7,530 nt of DNA from an uncultured Oscillospiraceae bacterium. GTDB taxonomy: Bacteria; Bacillota; Clostridia; Oscillospirales; Oscillospiraceae. Under the pieces are notes generated by a model. It worked only from the letters and a program-made list of their open reading frames with translations. It did no database searches and was not told the DNA's origin. Location of the stretch: NCBI GenBank assembly GCA_905233785.1, contig CAJOCV010000087.1, positions 1 through 7,530 of the forward strand, written 5' to 3'. Positions 1-5,861 of the stretch are shown piece after piece (position 1 is the first letter of the stretch; the number at the start of each line of letters is the position of its first letter). Made by a program: the position numbers and the translations under genes.

Positions 1-77
1 GCGGCGTTGGCGGAATCAATGCGTCCGTCCAGATAAATCGTCAAAACACCGTCAGAAAAAGAATGCTCAAAATTCAT
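1..77 (-). CDS. STAS-domain protein, anti-sigma-factor-antagonist-like (5' end only)
   Basis: Only the first 25 codons are in the window; the gene leaves at base 1. The peptide begins MNFEHSFSDG and continues VLTIYLDGRIDSANA. A short amphipathic strand, then a second strand ending in (D/E)GR(I/L)DS, is the usual opening of STAS domains of the SpoIIAA/RsbV type. Such proteins bind anti-sigma kinases and are controlled by phosphorylation of a serine further along, which lies outside this window. The start at 77 is preceded by a purine-rich GGCAGG about 7 nt upstream; an ATG five bases earlier is out of frame and stops at once. A promoter-like sequence lies just upstream, between this gene and pepT, so it is probably transcribed separately. 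The identification rests on a short fragment and could be wrong in detail. Confidence 0.6.
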   Translation of the reverse strand, partial: MNFEHSFSDGVLTIYLDGRIDSANA

Positions 78-116
78 ATCATTACCTGCCTATTCTCGGA
101 GAAACCCGTATATTGT

Positions 117-143
117 ATTATATTGTAGCACACTTATTGACAA
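117..143 (-). promoter_or_regulatory. Candidate housekeeping-type promoter for the STAS gene
   Basis: On the minus strand a TTGTCA (-35, positions 143-138) is followed after 15 nt by a perfect TATAAT (-10, 122-117). It lies in an AT-rich gap and points at the STAS gene, whose ATG is 40 nt further on. The spacer is shorter than the ideal 17 nt. A second -10-like hexamer, TACAAT, lies immediately downstream and would give a longer spacing. The position between pepT and the STAS gene supports an independent transcription unit. Confidence 0.5.
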
Positions 144-157
144 AGAAAAAGAATTTT

Positions 158-179
158 TTTACATTTGTTATTATGTAAA
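158..179. repeat. AT-rich inverted repeat TTTACAT-N8-ATGTAAA
   Basis: Two perfect 7-bp arms (158-164 and 173-179) are separated by 8 bp. The repeat sits between the pepT stop codon and the -35 of the candidate STAS promoter, starting 15 bp upstream of that -35. The symmetry and position fit an operator for a dimeric regulator. As RNA it would be a weak AT hairpin; on the minus strand it is followed by A residues, not U residues, so it is not a proper terminator for pepT. No regulator can be named. Confidence 0.4.
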
Positions 180-190
180 CCATTTTATCG

Positions 191-1399
191 TCAATCTTCG
201 ATGATATGCAGGATGACCTCCACGCAGGCGTCCATATCCTCGGCGGCGATGTGTTCATACGGGCCGTGGCAGGCGTGACCGCCTGTGCCGAGGTTGGGGC
301 AGGGCAGGCCGCGAAAGCTCAACTGCGCCCCGTCGGTGCCGCCGCGGATCGGCTCGTGTCTCGGTTCCATGCCCAGCTTCCGGATAGCAGCGTCCGCCCG
401 CGCCACCGCTTCCGGCCGCTCAGCGAGCTTTTCGGCCATGTTGCGGTAGGATTCGATCAGACTGAGCTTTGCCGTGCCGTCGCCGTACTTTTCGTTGATA
501 AACTTCTCGATCTGGCGCATGGTCTGTTCCCGGGCGGCAAAGGAAGCGGCGTCATGGTCGCGGATGATATAGCTGAGCATGGCCTCCGCCACCGTGCCGT
601 GCATATCGGTGAGGTGATAAAAGCCCTCATAGCCCTCGGTATGCTCCGGGCGCTCGGCGGCGGGGAGCAGGGCGTTGATCTCCATGGCAACCAAGCTTGC
701 GTTCACCATCGTATTTTTGGCGCTGCCGGGGTGAATGTTGAAGCCGTGGACCTCCCACAGCGCGGTAGAGGCGTTGAAGGTCTCGCAGTTGACGGTGTCC
801 GCCTCGCCGCCGTCCACGGTGTAGCCGAAGGCCGCGCCGAGACGTTCAAGATCCATCAGCGCCGCGCCGTGGCCAACCTCCTCGTCCGGGCTGAAGCAGA
901 CCGCCACGCGCCCGTGAGGCCGTTTTTCCGCGATCAGGCGCTCACAGGCGGTCATGATCTCGGCAATGCCCGCCTTGTCGTCCGCGCCGAGAACGGTGGT
1001 GCCGTCGGTGGTGATGAGGGTCTTGCCCCTGAGCTTCGGCAGATCGGGAAAATCCTTCACGGTCAGCACACGCCCGCTCTCCCCGAGTACCACGTCCCCG
1101 CCGTCATAGTTTTCGTGCACCTGCGGCTTCACGTTCTCGCCGGAGAAATCCGGGATCGTGTCAAGGTGGGCGTTGAAGGCGATGCAGGGTCTGTCCTCAC
1201 AGCCGGGCGTTGCGGGCAAGAAGCCGTAGGTGTAGGCGTGCTCATCCACGAATACATCCTCCAGCCCGAGCGAGTGCATCTCGTCGGCAAGCATTCGGCT
1301 CAGATCGAACTGCCGTTCGGTCGTGGGCGTTTTGTCAACGTTTTCCGCGCTCGCGGTGTGGATTTTGGCGTATTTTATCAGTCGTTCGTAAGCTCTCAT
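191..1399 (-). CDS. pepT: Peptidase T (tripeptide aminopeptidase), M20B family
   Basis: Cytosolic zinc aminopeptidase that removes the N-terminal residue from tripeptides, serving peptide nutrition and turnover. The protein has 402 residues, close to the usual 405-410. The metal-site residues of the family are all visible: H78 and D80 in NAHLDT, the bridging D140 in GADDKAG, the catalytic pair E173-E174 in SPDEEVG, D196 in YTVDGG, and H378 in the C-terminal ACHGPYEH. The dimerisation (lid) domain spans roughly residues 205-320 and contains the family-typical FNIHPGSAKN. The C-terminal catalytic part carries IRGGTDGAQLS and GLPCPNLGTGG. The start at 1399 is supported by AGGAG at 1406-1410 with a 6-nt spacer. 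It lies downstream of ylmH on the same strand, with a palindromic repeat between them, so cotranscription is possible but not shown. No intrinsic terminator follows it. Confidence 0.96.
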   Translation of the reverse strand: MRAYERLIKYAKIHTASAENVDKTPTTERQFDLSRMLADEMHSLGLEDVFVDEHAYTYGFLPATPGCEDRPCIAFNAHLDTIPDFSGENVKPQVHENYDGGDVVLGESGRVLTVKDFPDLPKLRGKTLITTDGTTVLGADDKAGIAEIMTACERLIAEKRPHGRVAVCFSPDEEVGHGAALMDLERLGAAFGYTVDGGEADTVNCETFNASTALWEVHGFNIHPGSAKNTMVNASLVAMEINALLPAAERPEHTEGYEGFYHLTDMHGTVAEAMLSYIIRDHDAASFAAREQTMRQIEKFINEKYGDGTAKLSLIESYRNMAEKLAERPEAVARADAAIRKLGMEPRHEPIRGGTDGAQLSFRGLPCPNLGTGGHACHGPYEHIAAEDMDACVEVILHIIED

Positions 1400-1416
1400 A
1401 GCTAACTCCTTATTGT

Positions 1417-1516
1417 AGTGAATCGTGAAAAGTGAAAAGTTATGGTGTCGCTTCGCGACATATATAATCTGTCCCCGAAGGGGGACACCTTAACTACTCA
1501 CTTTTCACGATTCATT
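1417..1516. repeat. Palindromic MITE-like intergenic element, copy A
   Basis: A 100-bp near-palindrome fills most of the gap between ylmH and pepT. The outer arms, 1417-1449 and 1484-1516, are inverted repeats that match at 29 of 33 positions. Each arm is made of 7-nt units of the form AGTGAAN. The interior has two small perfect hairpins: TGTCGC-TTC-GCGACA (1446-1460) and TGTCCCC-GAAG-GGGGACA (1470-1487), separated by an AT-rich spacer with TATAAT at 1463-1468. The core 1447-1489 is almost identical to that of copy B at 5767-5809 and lies in the same orientation on the plus strand, although the flanking genes here run the other way. It encodes no protein and has no clear target-site duplication. 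It resembles a non-autonomous MITE or REP-like element; the mechanism of spread is unknown. Confidence 0.85.
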
Positions 1517-1526
1517 TTTTCTTTTA

Positions 1527-2273
1527 CTATTGGTATATCTCCGCATACACAAACAGCCTTCCCTTCCTTGACGTGCCGCCGGTGCCGGTGACCGTGCCTT
1601 TGCCCGCGCCCTTGAGAGAAAGAATATCCCCCTCCTTCACGCCAAAGTCCGTTCTAAGGGACACCTGATAGTTTATACTGACATTGCCGGCGGAGATTTG
1701 GCGCGCCGCCTCGGTGCGGGAGAGCTTGAACATCCCGCCCACGATGGCGTCTAAGCGCATACTCTGCACCGAAAAGCTCACCTGCCGCACGCTCCGCTTC
1801 GGCGCGGGAACCGCGCTGAGCGCGACCTCCTCCGCCGTCACGCCGCAGCGCCCCACCTTCTCGATGCTCAGCAGATGGCGCAGGACGCTGGGCTGGCAGA
1901 AGATGTATGCGACGTTGTCCGTCACCCGGATGTCCCCCAGCCACTCGCGCCCGATGCCCATGCCCAGAAGCGCGCCCAGATAGTCCCGGTGACCGGGCGC
2001 GCCGAAATGAGCCGTGAGGCGGATGGCGCGCAGGTACTCGGAGGCGTCGAAATATTCCGCCTCCAGATACTCCGGCAAAAAGAAGCAGACCGTGCGCTCG
2101 CAGTCTTCGCCGCCCCCGTCGAATACGCATCGGCAGTCCGGCGCGCGCTTGGCCCACTGCTCAACGGCATAGCGCTCGGCGGGCGTAAGAAAGCCCGTGT
2201 GGGTCACGGTTCCGCTGCGCTCACAGCGTTCGCGCAGATCCTCGGCGCGGCGCAGAAGCTCGTTATTTTCCAT
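1527..2273 (-). CDS. ylmH: YlmH-family S4-domain RNA-binding protein
   Basis: Predicted 248-residue cytosolic RNA-binding protein of the YlmH family, which binds the 50S subunit and has been linked in Bacillus to ribosome-associated quality control of stalled nascent chains. Three parts are visible: an N-terminal region with GFLTPAERYAVEQW near residue 27; a central domain with the family signature HRDYLGALLGMGIGREWLGDI (from about residue 95); and a C-terminal S4 domain beginning SMRLDAIVGGMFKLSR (about 171) and continuing through GNVSINYQ to SRKGR near 235. The start at 2273 is preferred over the in-frame ATG at 2285. The later one has GGA with a 6-nt spacer and gives the usual MxNxELL opening, whereas the earlier one has no usable Shine-Dalgarno spacing. 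Its first codons overlap the last 11 bases of the upstream GTPase-nuclease gene, implying translational coupling. Division-cluster neighbours often found beside ylmH are absent here. Confidence 0.9.
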   Translation of the reverse strand: MENNELLRRAEDLRERCERSGTVTHTGFLTPAERYAVEQWAKRAPDCRCVFDGGGEDCERTVCFFLPEYLEAEYFDASEYLRAIRLTAHFGAPGHRDYLGALLGMGIGREWLGDIRVTDNVAYIFCQPSVLRHLLSIEKVGRCGVTAEEVALSAVPAPKRSVRQVSFSVQSMRLDAIVGGMFKLSRTEAARQISAGNVSINYQVSLRTDFGVKEGDILSLKGAGKGTVTGTGGTSRKGRLFVYAEIYQ

Positions 2274-4854
2274 CTTTGATCCCATCTCTCAGTTTTGTTG
2301 TGTGCGCGCTCTGATTGCTCCGCTTCAAAACCGCCCCGATCTGCTCAAGCACCGTCTGTACCTCAGCGGAAAACTCCCGGGAGCTTTCGCGCAGAACGCC
2401 CGAACGCAGCGCCGAGACCTGGATCAGATTGTCGCTCGTGATCACACGCACATCGTAGTTGCGCCCGATCTCATCCGCCATGCGCTCGATAAAGGCGTCG
2501 GCGGTCTCGCCGTCGGCGGTGAAGGCCACATGGATGTTGTGGTACTCACTGCGCTCGCCGGGGTTTCCCGGCTGGTGGAAGCCGTCGAACACCAGCACGA
2601 GCTCCGCCTTCGTATAGCCGCAGTAACTCGATAGCATATCCATCAGCCTTCCCCGCGCCAGATCCAGCCGCTCCTCCGAGAGCTTTTTCAGCTCCGGCCA
2701 GGCGAAAATCAGGTTGTAGCCGTCCACGATGATATATTGCTTTCTGCGCGGGATGGAAACCGGCTTCGGCGCCTCGTTCCGCTGCGGCGCGGAATAGACC
2801 GGCCGCCGGATGGGGCCGAACTCCCGCTCCATGATGGCCTCCAGCTCCCGCTCGTCAATGCTCTGGCTGCGGCGAAGCGCCGTCGAAGTCTGCAGCTCCT
2901 CCGGCTTTTTCAGCACGCTTTCGAGGTGCATATAGTCCTTTACCTGATCCCAGCGCACGAGATAACCGCCGCCATGGGCGCAGAAGATCGAATCCGCCGG
3001 GTTTTCCGCGTCGTTTCGGGGATCGTAGCCGATGGCGGCGACAACCTTTTCCTGTTCGTGGCAGGGGCGGTAGCCCGCAAGGCGCAGGCTCATGCGGCCG
3101 CGGCCGTGGGAGTAGGAAACAAGCTGCTCCATATAGCCGTTCATCTCGGACACCGGGGCGCTGCCGCAGAGCGCAAGCAGCTCCCCCGCGTCCTCGGGCG
3201 AATCAAAGACGCCGCTCATCGCCCGCACGTCGCTGATGGCTCTGCCGATCTGATCCGGCGGCACCTCGATGCGAAAGGCGTACCACGGCTCTAAGAGCAC
3301 GCTCTTGGCCTGCATCAGCCCCTGCCGCACGGCGCGATAGGTGGCTTCGCGAAAATCCCCGCCCTCGGTGTGCTTGAGATGGGCGCGGCCGGCGGCGAGC
3401 GTGATCTTTATATCGGTGATCGGGCTGCCGGTCAAAACGCCGGGATGCTGCCGTTCGGCAAGATGCGTGAGGATCAGGCGCTGCCAGTTGCGGTCGAGCG
3501 CATCCTCGCTGACGGAAGTATCCAACACCAGCCCGCTCCCCTGCGGCAGCGGTTCCATCAGCAGGTGCACCTCCGCGTAATGGCGCAGCGGCTCAAAATG
3601 CCCCACGCCCTCCACGGTGTCCGCAATCGTCTCGCGGTAGAGGATGTGCCCCGCGTCAAGTGCGACGTCCACGTCAAAGCGCTCTTTCACAAGGCTTTGA
3701 AACACCTCCGCCTGCACCCTTCCCATGAGCTGCACGGAGATCTCCCCCAGGCGCTCGTTCCACAGGATATGAAGCTGCGGATCCTCCTCATCGAGCTGCA
3801 TGAGCCTGGGCAGCAGCAGCGCGGGATCTGTCCCTTCCGGCAGGATCACCCGGTAGCTCAGCACCGGTTCGAGAACCGGCGCGTCGGAATCCGCTTCCAC
3901 GCCGAGTCCCTGACCGAGCCAGGTCTCTGTGAGACCGGTGACGGCGCAGATCTCTCCCGCCTCCGTCTCCTCCGGCGCGTCAAATTTATCCCCGGCGTAA
4001 CGGCGAAGCTGGGTGATCTTCTCTTCCCGCTCCTGCCCGTCCTGTCCCCGATAGCGCATCGAAGCGCGCACCTTGAGACTGCCGCCGGTGATTTTCAGCC
4101 AGGTCAGGCGTTTTCCCTGCGCATCCCGGCTGATTTTAAATACCTTCGCGGCAAACGCTCCCCGATCCGGGCAGGCCGGGGCATAGCGCGAAAGGGCATC
4201 CAGCAGCGGCTCGATCCCCTCCAGCTTCAGCCCGGAGCCGAAAAAGCAGGGAAAAAGCTCACGCCTTGCGATCATGCGGCGGATATCCCCGTCGTCAAGC
4301 GTCCCGGTCTCCAGGTACTTTTCCATGGCCTCCTCGCCGCACATGGCAAGGCGCTCCTCCTGGTCGGACGCCGGATGCGTAAAGTCAACGCAGTTTTCCG
4401 AAAGACGCGAGCGCAGCTCACGCATGATCGCATCCGCGTCGCAGCCCGGTAAATCCATCTTCGTCACAAACACGAAGCAGGGCACCCCATAGCGCCGCAG
4501 GAGTCGCCAGAGCGTCTCCGTATGCGCCTGAACCCCATCCGTGCCGCTGATGACGAGCATGGCCGCGTCCAGCACCTGCAGCGTGCGCTCCATCTCCGCC
4601 GAGAAGTCCACGTGACCCGGCGTGTCAAGCAGCGTCAGCTCCCGCTCCCCGAGCGGCAGCTGCGCCTGCTTGGAGAAGATCGTGATGCCCCGCTCCCGTT
4701 CGAGGCTGTGCGTATCGAGGAAGCTGTCGCGGTGATCCACACGCCCCAGCTTTTTCAGTTTTCCCGAAAGGTACAGCAGCGCCTCACACAGCGTGGTCTT
4801 TCCCGCGTCCACATGGGCGAGGATGCCGAGTACCGCATATGTCCTGTTTTTCAT
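2263..4854 (-). CDS. TetM/EF-G-like translation GTPase fused to a C-terminal NYN (YacP/Rae1-like) endonuclease domain
   Basis: Predicted 863-residue two-part ribosomal protein. Residues 1 to about 645 form a complete TetM/EF-G-type factor: P-loop AHVDAGKT (13-20), switch I RGIT (55-58), DTPGH (77-81), TKMD in place of the usual NKxD (131-134), GSGL (206-209), then domain II (about 233-310), domain III, domain IV with PLPQGSG (437-441), and domain V with SHGRGRMS (582-589). After a linker of about 60 residues, 705-839 form an NYN/PIN-like nuclease of the YacP/Rae1 type: VDGYNLIFAWPEL, VFD, ETAD and TSD supply the likely metal-binding acids D711, D757, E783/D786 and D808. Rae1 cuts mRNA on translating ribosomes. 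The domain IV tip lacks the Ser-Pro loop of tetracycline-resistance proteins, so resistance is unlikely. An in-frame ATG at 4953 would add 33 AT-rich codons; 4854 is preferred because the peptide then opens directly into the GTPase fold, as in TetM, but neither start has a good Shine-Dalgarno. Confidence 0.9.
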   Translation of the reverse strand: MKNRTYAVLGILAHVDAGKTTLCEALLYLSGKLKKLGRVDHRDSFLDTHSLERERGITIFSKQAQLPLGERELTLLDTPGHVDFSAEMERTLQVLDAAMLVISGTDGVQAHTETLWRLLRRYGVPCFVFVTKMDLPGCDADAIMRELRSRLSENCVDFTHPASDQEERLAMCGEEAMEKYLETGTLDDGDIRRMIARRELFPCFFGSGLKLEGIEPLLDALSRYAPACPDRGAFAAKVFKISRDAQGKRLTWLKITGGSLKVRASMRYRGQDGQEREEKITQLRRYAGDKFDAPEETEAGEICAVTGLTETWLGQGLGVEADSDAPVLEPVLSYRVILPEGTDPALLLPRLMQLDEEDPQLHILWNERLGEISVQLMGRVQAEVFQSLVKERFDVDVALDAGHILYRETIADTVEGVGHFEPLRHYAEVHLLMEPLPQGSGLVLDTSVSEDALDRNWQRLILTHLAERQHPGVLTGSPITDIKITLAAGRAHLKHTEGGDFREATYRAVRQGLMQAKSVLLEPWYAFRIEVPPDQIGRAISDVRAMSGVFDSPEDAGELLALCGSAPVSEMNGYMEQLVSYSHGRGRMSLRLAGYRPCHEQEKVVAAIGYDPRNDAENPADSIFCAHGGGYLVRWDQVKDYMHLESVLKKPEELQTSTALRRSQSIDERELEAIMEREFGPIRRPVYSAPQRNEAPKPVSIPRRKQYIIVDGYNLIFAWPELKKLSEERLDLARGRLMDMLSSYCGYTKAELVLVFDGFHQPGNPGERSEYHNIHVAFTADGETADAFIERMADEIGRNYDVRVITSDNLIQVSALRSGVLRESSREFSAEVQTVLEQIGAVLKRSNQSAHTTKLRDGIKDGK

Positions 4855-4964
4855 GCCTGGTATTTTATCAGCTTCCATGCCAGGAATCAATATCCGATTT
4901 ACATAACACGTCACATTTATGCAAATAGATTGAAAACTTTTTTGCGTTTCCATCTACCATTTTT

Positions 4965-4993
4965 GTAAAAGCTATGATATAATTACTTGTCAA
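4965..4993 (-). promoter_or_regulatory. Weak promoter candidate for the GTPase-nuclease/ylmH unit
   Basis: On the minus strand a perfect -35 hexamer TTGACA (4993-4988) is followed 17-18 nt later by only poor -10 matches (TTTTAC or TTTACA). Transcription from here would give a 5' leader of about 100 nt before the ATG at 4854. The DNA between 4855 and 5030 is AT-rich and divergent, so a leftward promoter is expected somewhere in it. This is the best -35 seen, but the assignment is uncertain. Confidence 0.25.
4975..4983 (+). promoter_or_regulatory. Extended -10 promoter for the response regulator operon
   Basis: The plus strand reads TGATATAAT: an extended -10 (TG at 4975-4976) joined to a perfect TATAAT at 4978-4983. 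No good -35 is present 16-18 nt upstream, which is common for extended -10 promoters. Transcription would begin near 4990, leaving a leader of about 40 nt that contains the Shine-Dalgarno of the response regulator gene. Confidence 0.6.
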
Positions 4994-5015
4994 ATTGCAA
5001 CTTGCTGCTCATATG

Positions 5016-5023
5016 AGGAGGAG
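5016..5023 (+). promoter_or_regulatory. Strong Shine-Dalgarno of the response regulator gene
   Basis: AGGAGGAG lies 7 nt before the ATG at 5031. It is the best ribosome site in the window and fixes the start of the response regulator. It contrasts with the near absence of such a site before the partner kinase. Confidence 0.9.
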
Positions 5024-5030
5024 ATTATAG

Positions 5031-5726
5031 ATGAAAAAAATCCTTGTTCTGGAGGACGAGGCCAATATCCGCAGCTTTGTCGTCATTAACCTGCGCCGCA
5101 GCGGCTACGAGCCCATTGAGGCCGGCAGCGGCAGTGAAGCCCTGGAAAAGCTCAAGGTCAACCCTGATATTTGCCTGGCGCTGCTGGATGTGATGCTGCC
5201 CGAGCCGGACATCGACGGCTTTGAGGTCTGCCGCCGCATCCGCGCCTCCGGCTCGCGCATGGGCATTATCATGCTCACCGCCAAGAGCCAGGAGATCGAC
5301 AAGGTGACGGGGCTGATGACCGGCGCGGACGACTATGTGACCAAGCCCTTCTCTCCCGCCGAGCTCACCGCCCGTGTGGACGCGCTGGTGCGCCGGCTGG
5401 GGGTGGACGAGGATGAAAAGGCCAATACCGAGATCGCGAGCGGTCCCTTCCTGCTCAACACCCGCAACCGCACCCTGGAGAAAAACGGACAGCGCCTCAA
5501 GCTCACACAGATCGAATATCTGCTGATGAAGCTCTTTATGGAAAACCCCGGCAAGGCCATGAGCCGGGAGGACATTCTTGCCGCTGTCTGGGGGAAGGAT
5601 TTCTCGGGCGAATTAAAGACCGTGGACGTGAACATCCGTCGTCTGCGCATCAAGATCGAGGCCGACCCCACCGAGCCGGAATACCTCACCACCGTCTGGG
5701 GCTACGGATACAAGTGGGGCTACTGA
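5031..5726 (+). CDS. OmpR/PhoB-family two-component response regulator
   Basis: Cytosolic DNA-binding transcription regulator of 231 residues, the usual size for this class. The N-terminal receiver domain (1 to about 120) shows the acidic pocket E8-D9, the phosphoacceptor D53 in LLDVMLP, the switch threonine T83 in MLTAK, and K105 in TKPF. The C-terminal winged-helix domain (about 133-231) has the recognition helix VDVNIRRLRIKIE (198-210) and the wing motif WGYGYKW near the end. Between the phosphorylation site and the conserved DGFEV there are two more residues than in most relatives (LPEPDIDGFEV). The start is fixed by a strong Shine-Dalgarno at 5016-5023. It is followed on the same strand by a histidine kinase, its likely partner, with a palindromic repeat in between. 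The regulon and stimulus cannot be told from sequence. Confidence 0.95.
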   Translation: MKKILVLEDEANIRSFVVINLRRSGYEPIEAGSGSEALEKLKVNPDICLALLDVMLPEPDIDGFEVCRRIRASGSRMGIIMLTAKSQEIDKVTGLMTGADDYVTKPFSPAELTARVDALVRRLGVDEDEKANTEIASGPFLLNTRNRTLEKNGQRLKLTQIEYLLMKLFMENPGKAMSREDILAAVWGKDFSGELKTVDVNIRRLRIKIEADPTEPEYLTTVWGYGYKWGY

Positions 5727-5729
5727 TAA

Positions 5730-5843
5730 AGTGATGAGTGAAAAGTGAATAGTGAATAGTTAAGGAGTCGCTTCGCGACTTATTATAATCCGTCCCCGTA
5801 GGGGACACCACAACTTTTCACTTTTCACTCTACACTATTCACT
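5730..5843. repeat. Palindromic MITE-like intergenic element, copy B
   Basis: A 114-bp near-palindrome between the response regulator and kinase genes. The arms 5730-5769 and 5804-5843 are inverted repeats matching at 31 of 40 positions, and both are tandem 7-nt units (AGTGAAA, AGTGAAT and so on; ACTTTTC on the other arm). The interior repeats the two hairpins of copy A: AGTCGC-TTC-GCGACT (5766-5780) and GTCCCC-GTA-GGGGAC (5792-5806), with an AT spacer containing TATAAT at 5784-5789. The hairpin loops and spacers differ by a few bases from copy A while the stems are kept, which suggests that the folded form matters for spread or retention. It begins 3 bp after the regulator stop codon and ends 18 bp before the preferred kinase start. 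Confidence 0.85.
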
Positions 5844-5861
5844 GTAAGAATGGATTTTATC

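Noticed and set aside
206..1405. 399-codon open frame on the plus strand across pepT
   Set aside because: It is antisense to a clearly recognised peptidase T with all metal ligands. The peptide is low in recognisable motifs and rich in H, R, V and A, as expected from the opposite strand of GC-rich coding DNA.
1417..1525. Intrinsic terminator: stem of copy A followed by a T-rich run (1514-1525) on the plus strand
   Set aside because: The T-run lies on the plus strand, while both flanking genes are on the minus strand. In the direction of transcription the stem is not followed by U residues.
3370..4452. 360-codon open frame on the plus strand across the GTPase-nuclease gene
   Set aside because: Antisense to well-conserved translation-factor domains, no ribosome site, and composition typical of a shadow frame.
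2263..4854. Tetracycline-resistance gene
   Set aside because: Overall similarity to TetM is clear, but the drug-contacting loop is replaced and a nuclease domain is fused on, so resistance is not supported.
1417..5843. CRISPR array or attachment sites formed by the repeated sequences
   Set aside because: There are only two copies, 4.3 kb apart, each an inverted repeat in its own gap, with no regular spacers, cas genes, integrase or tRNA target.
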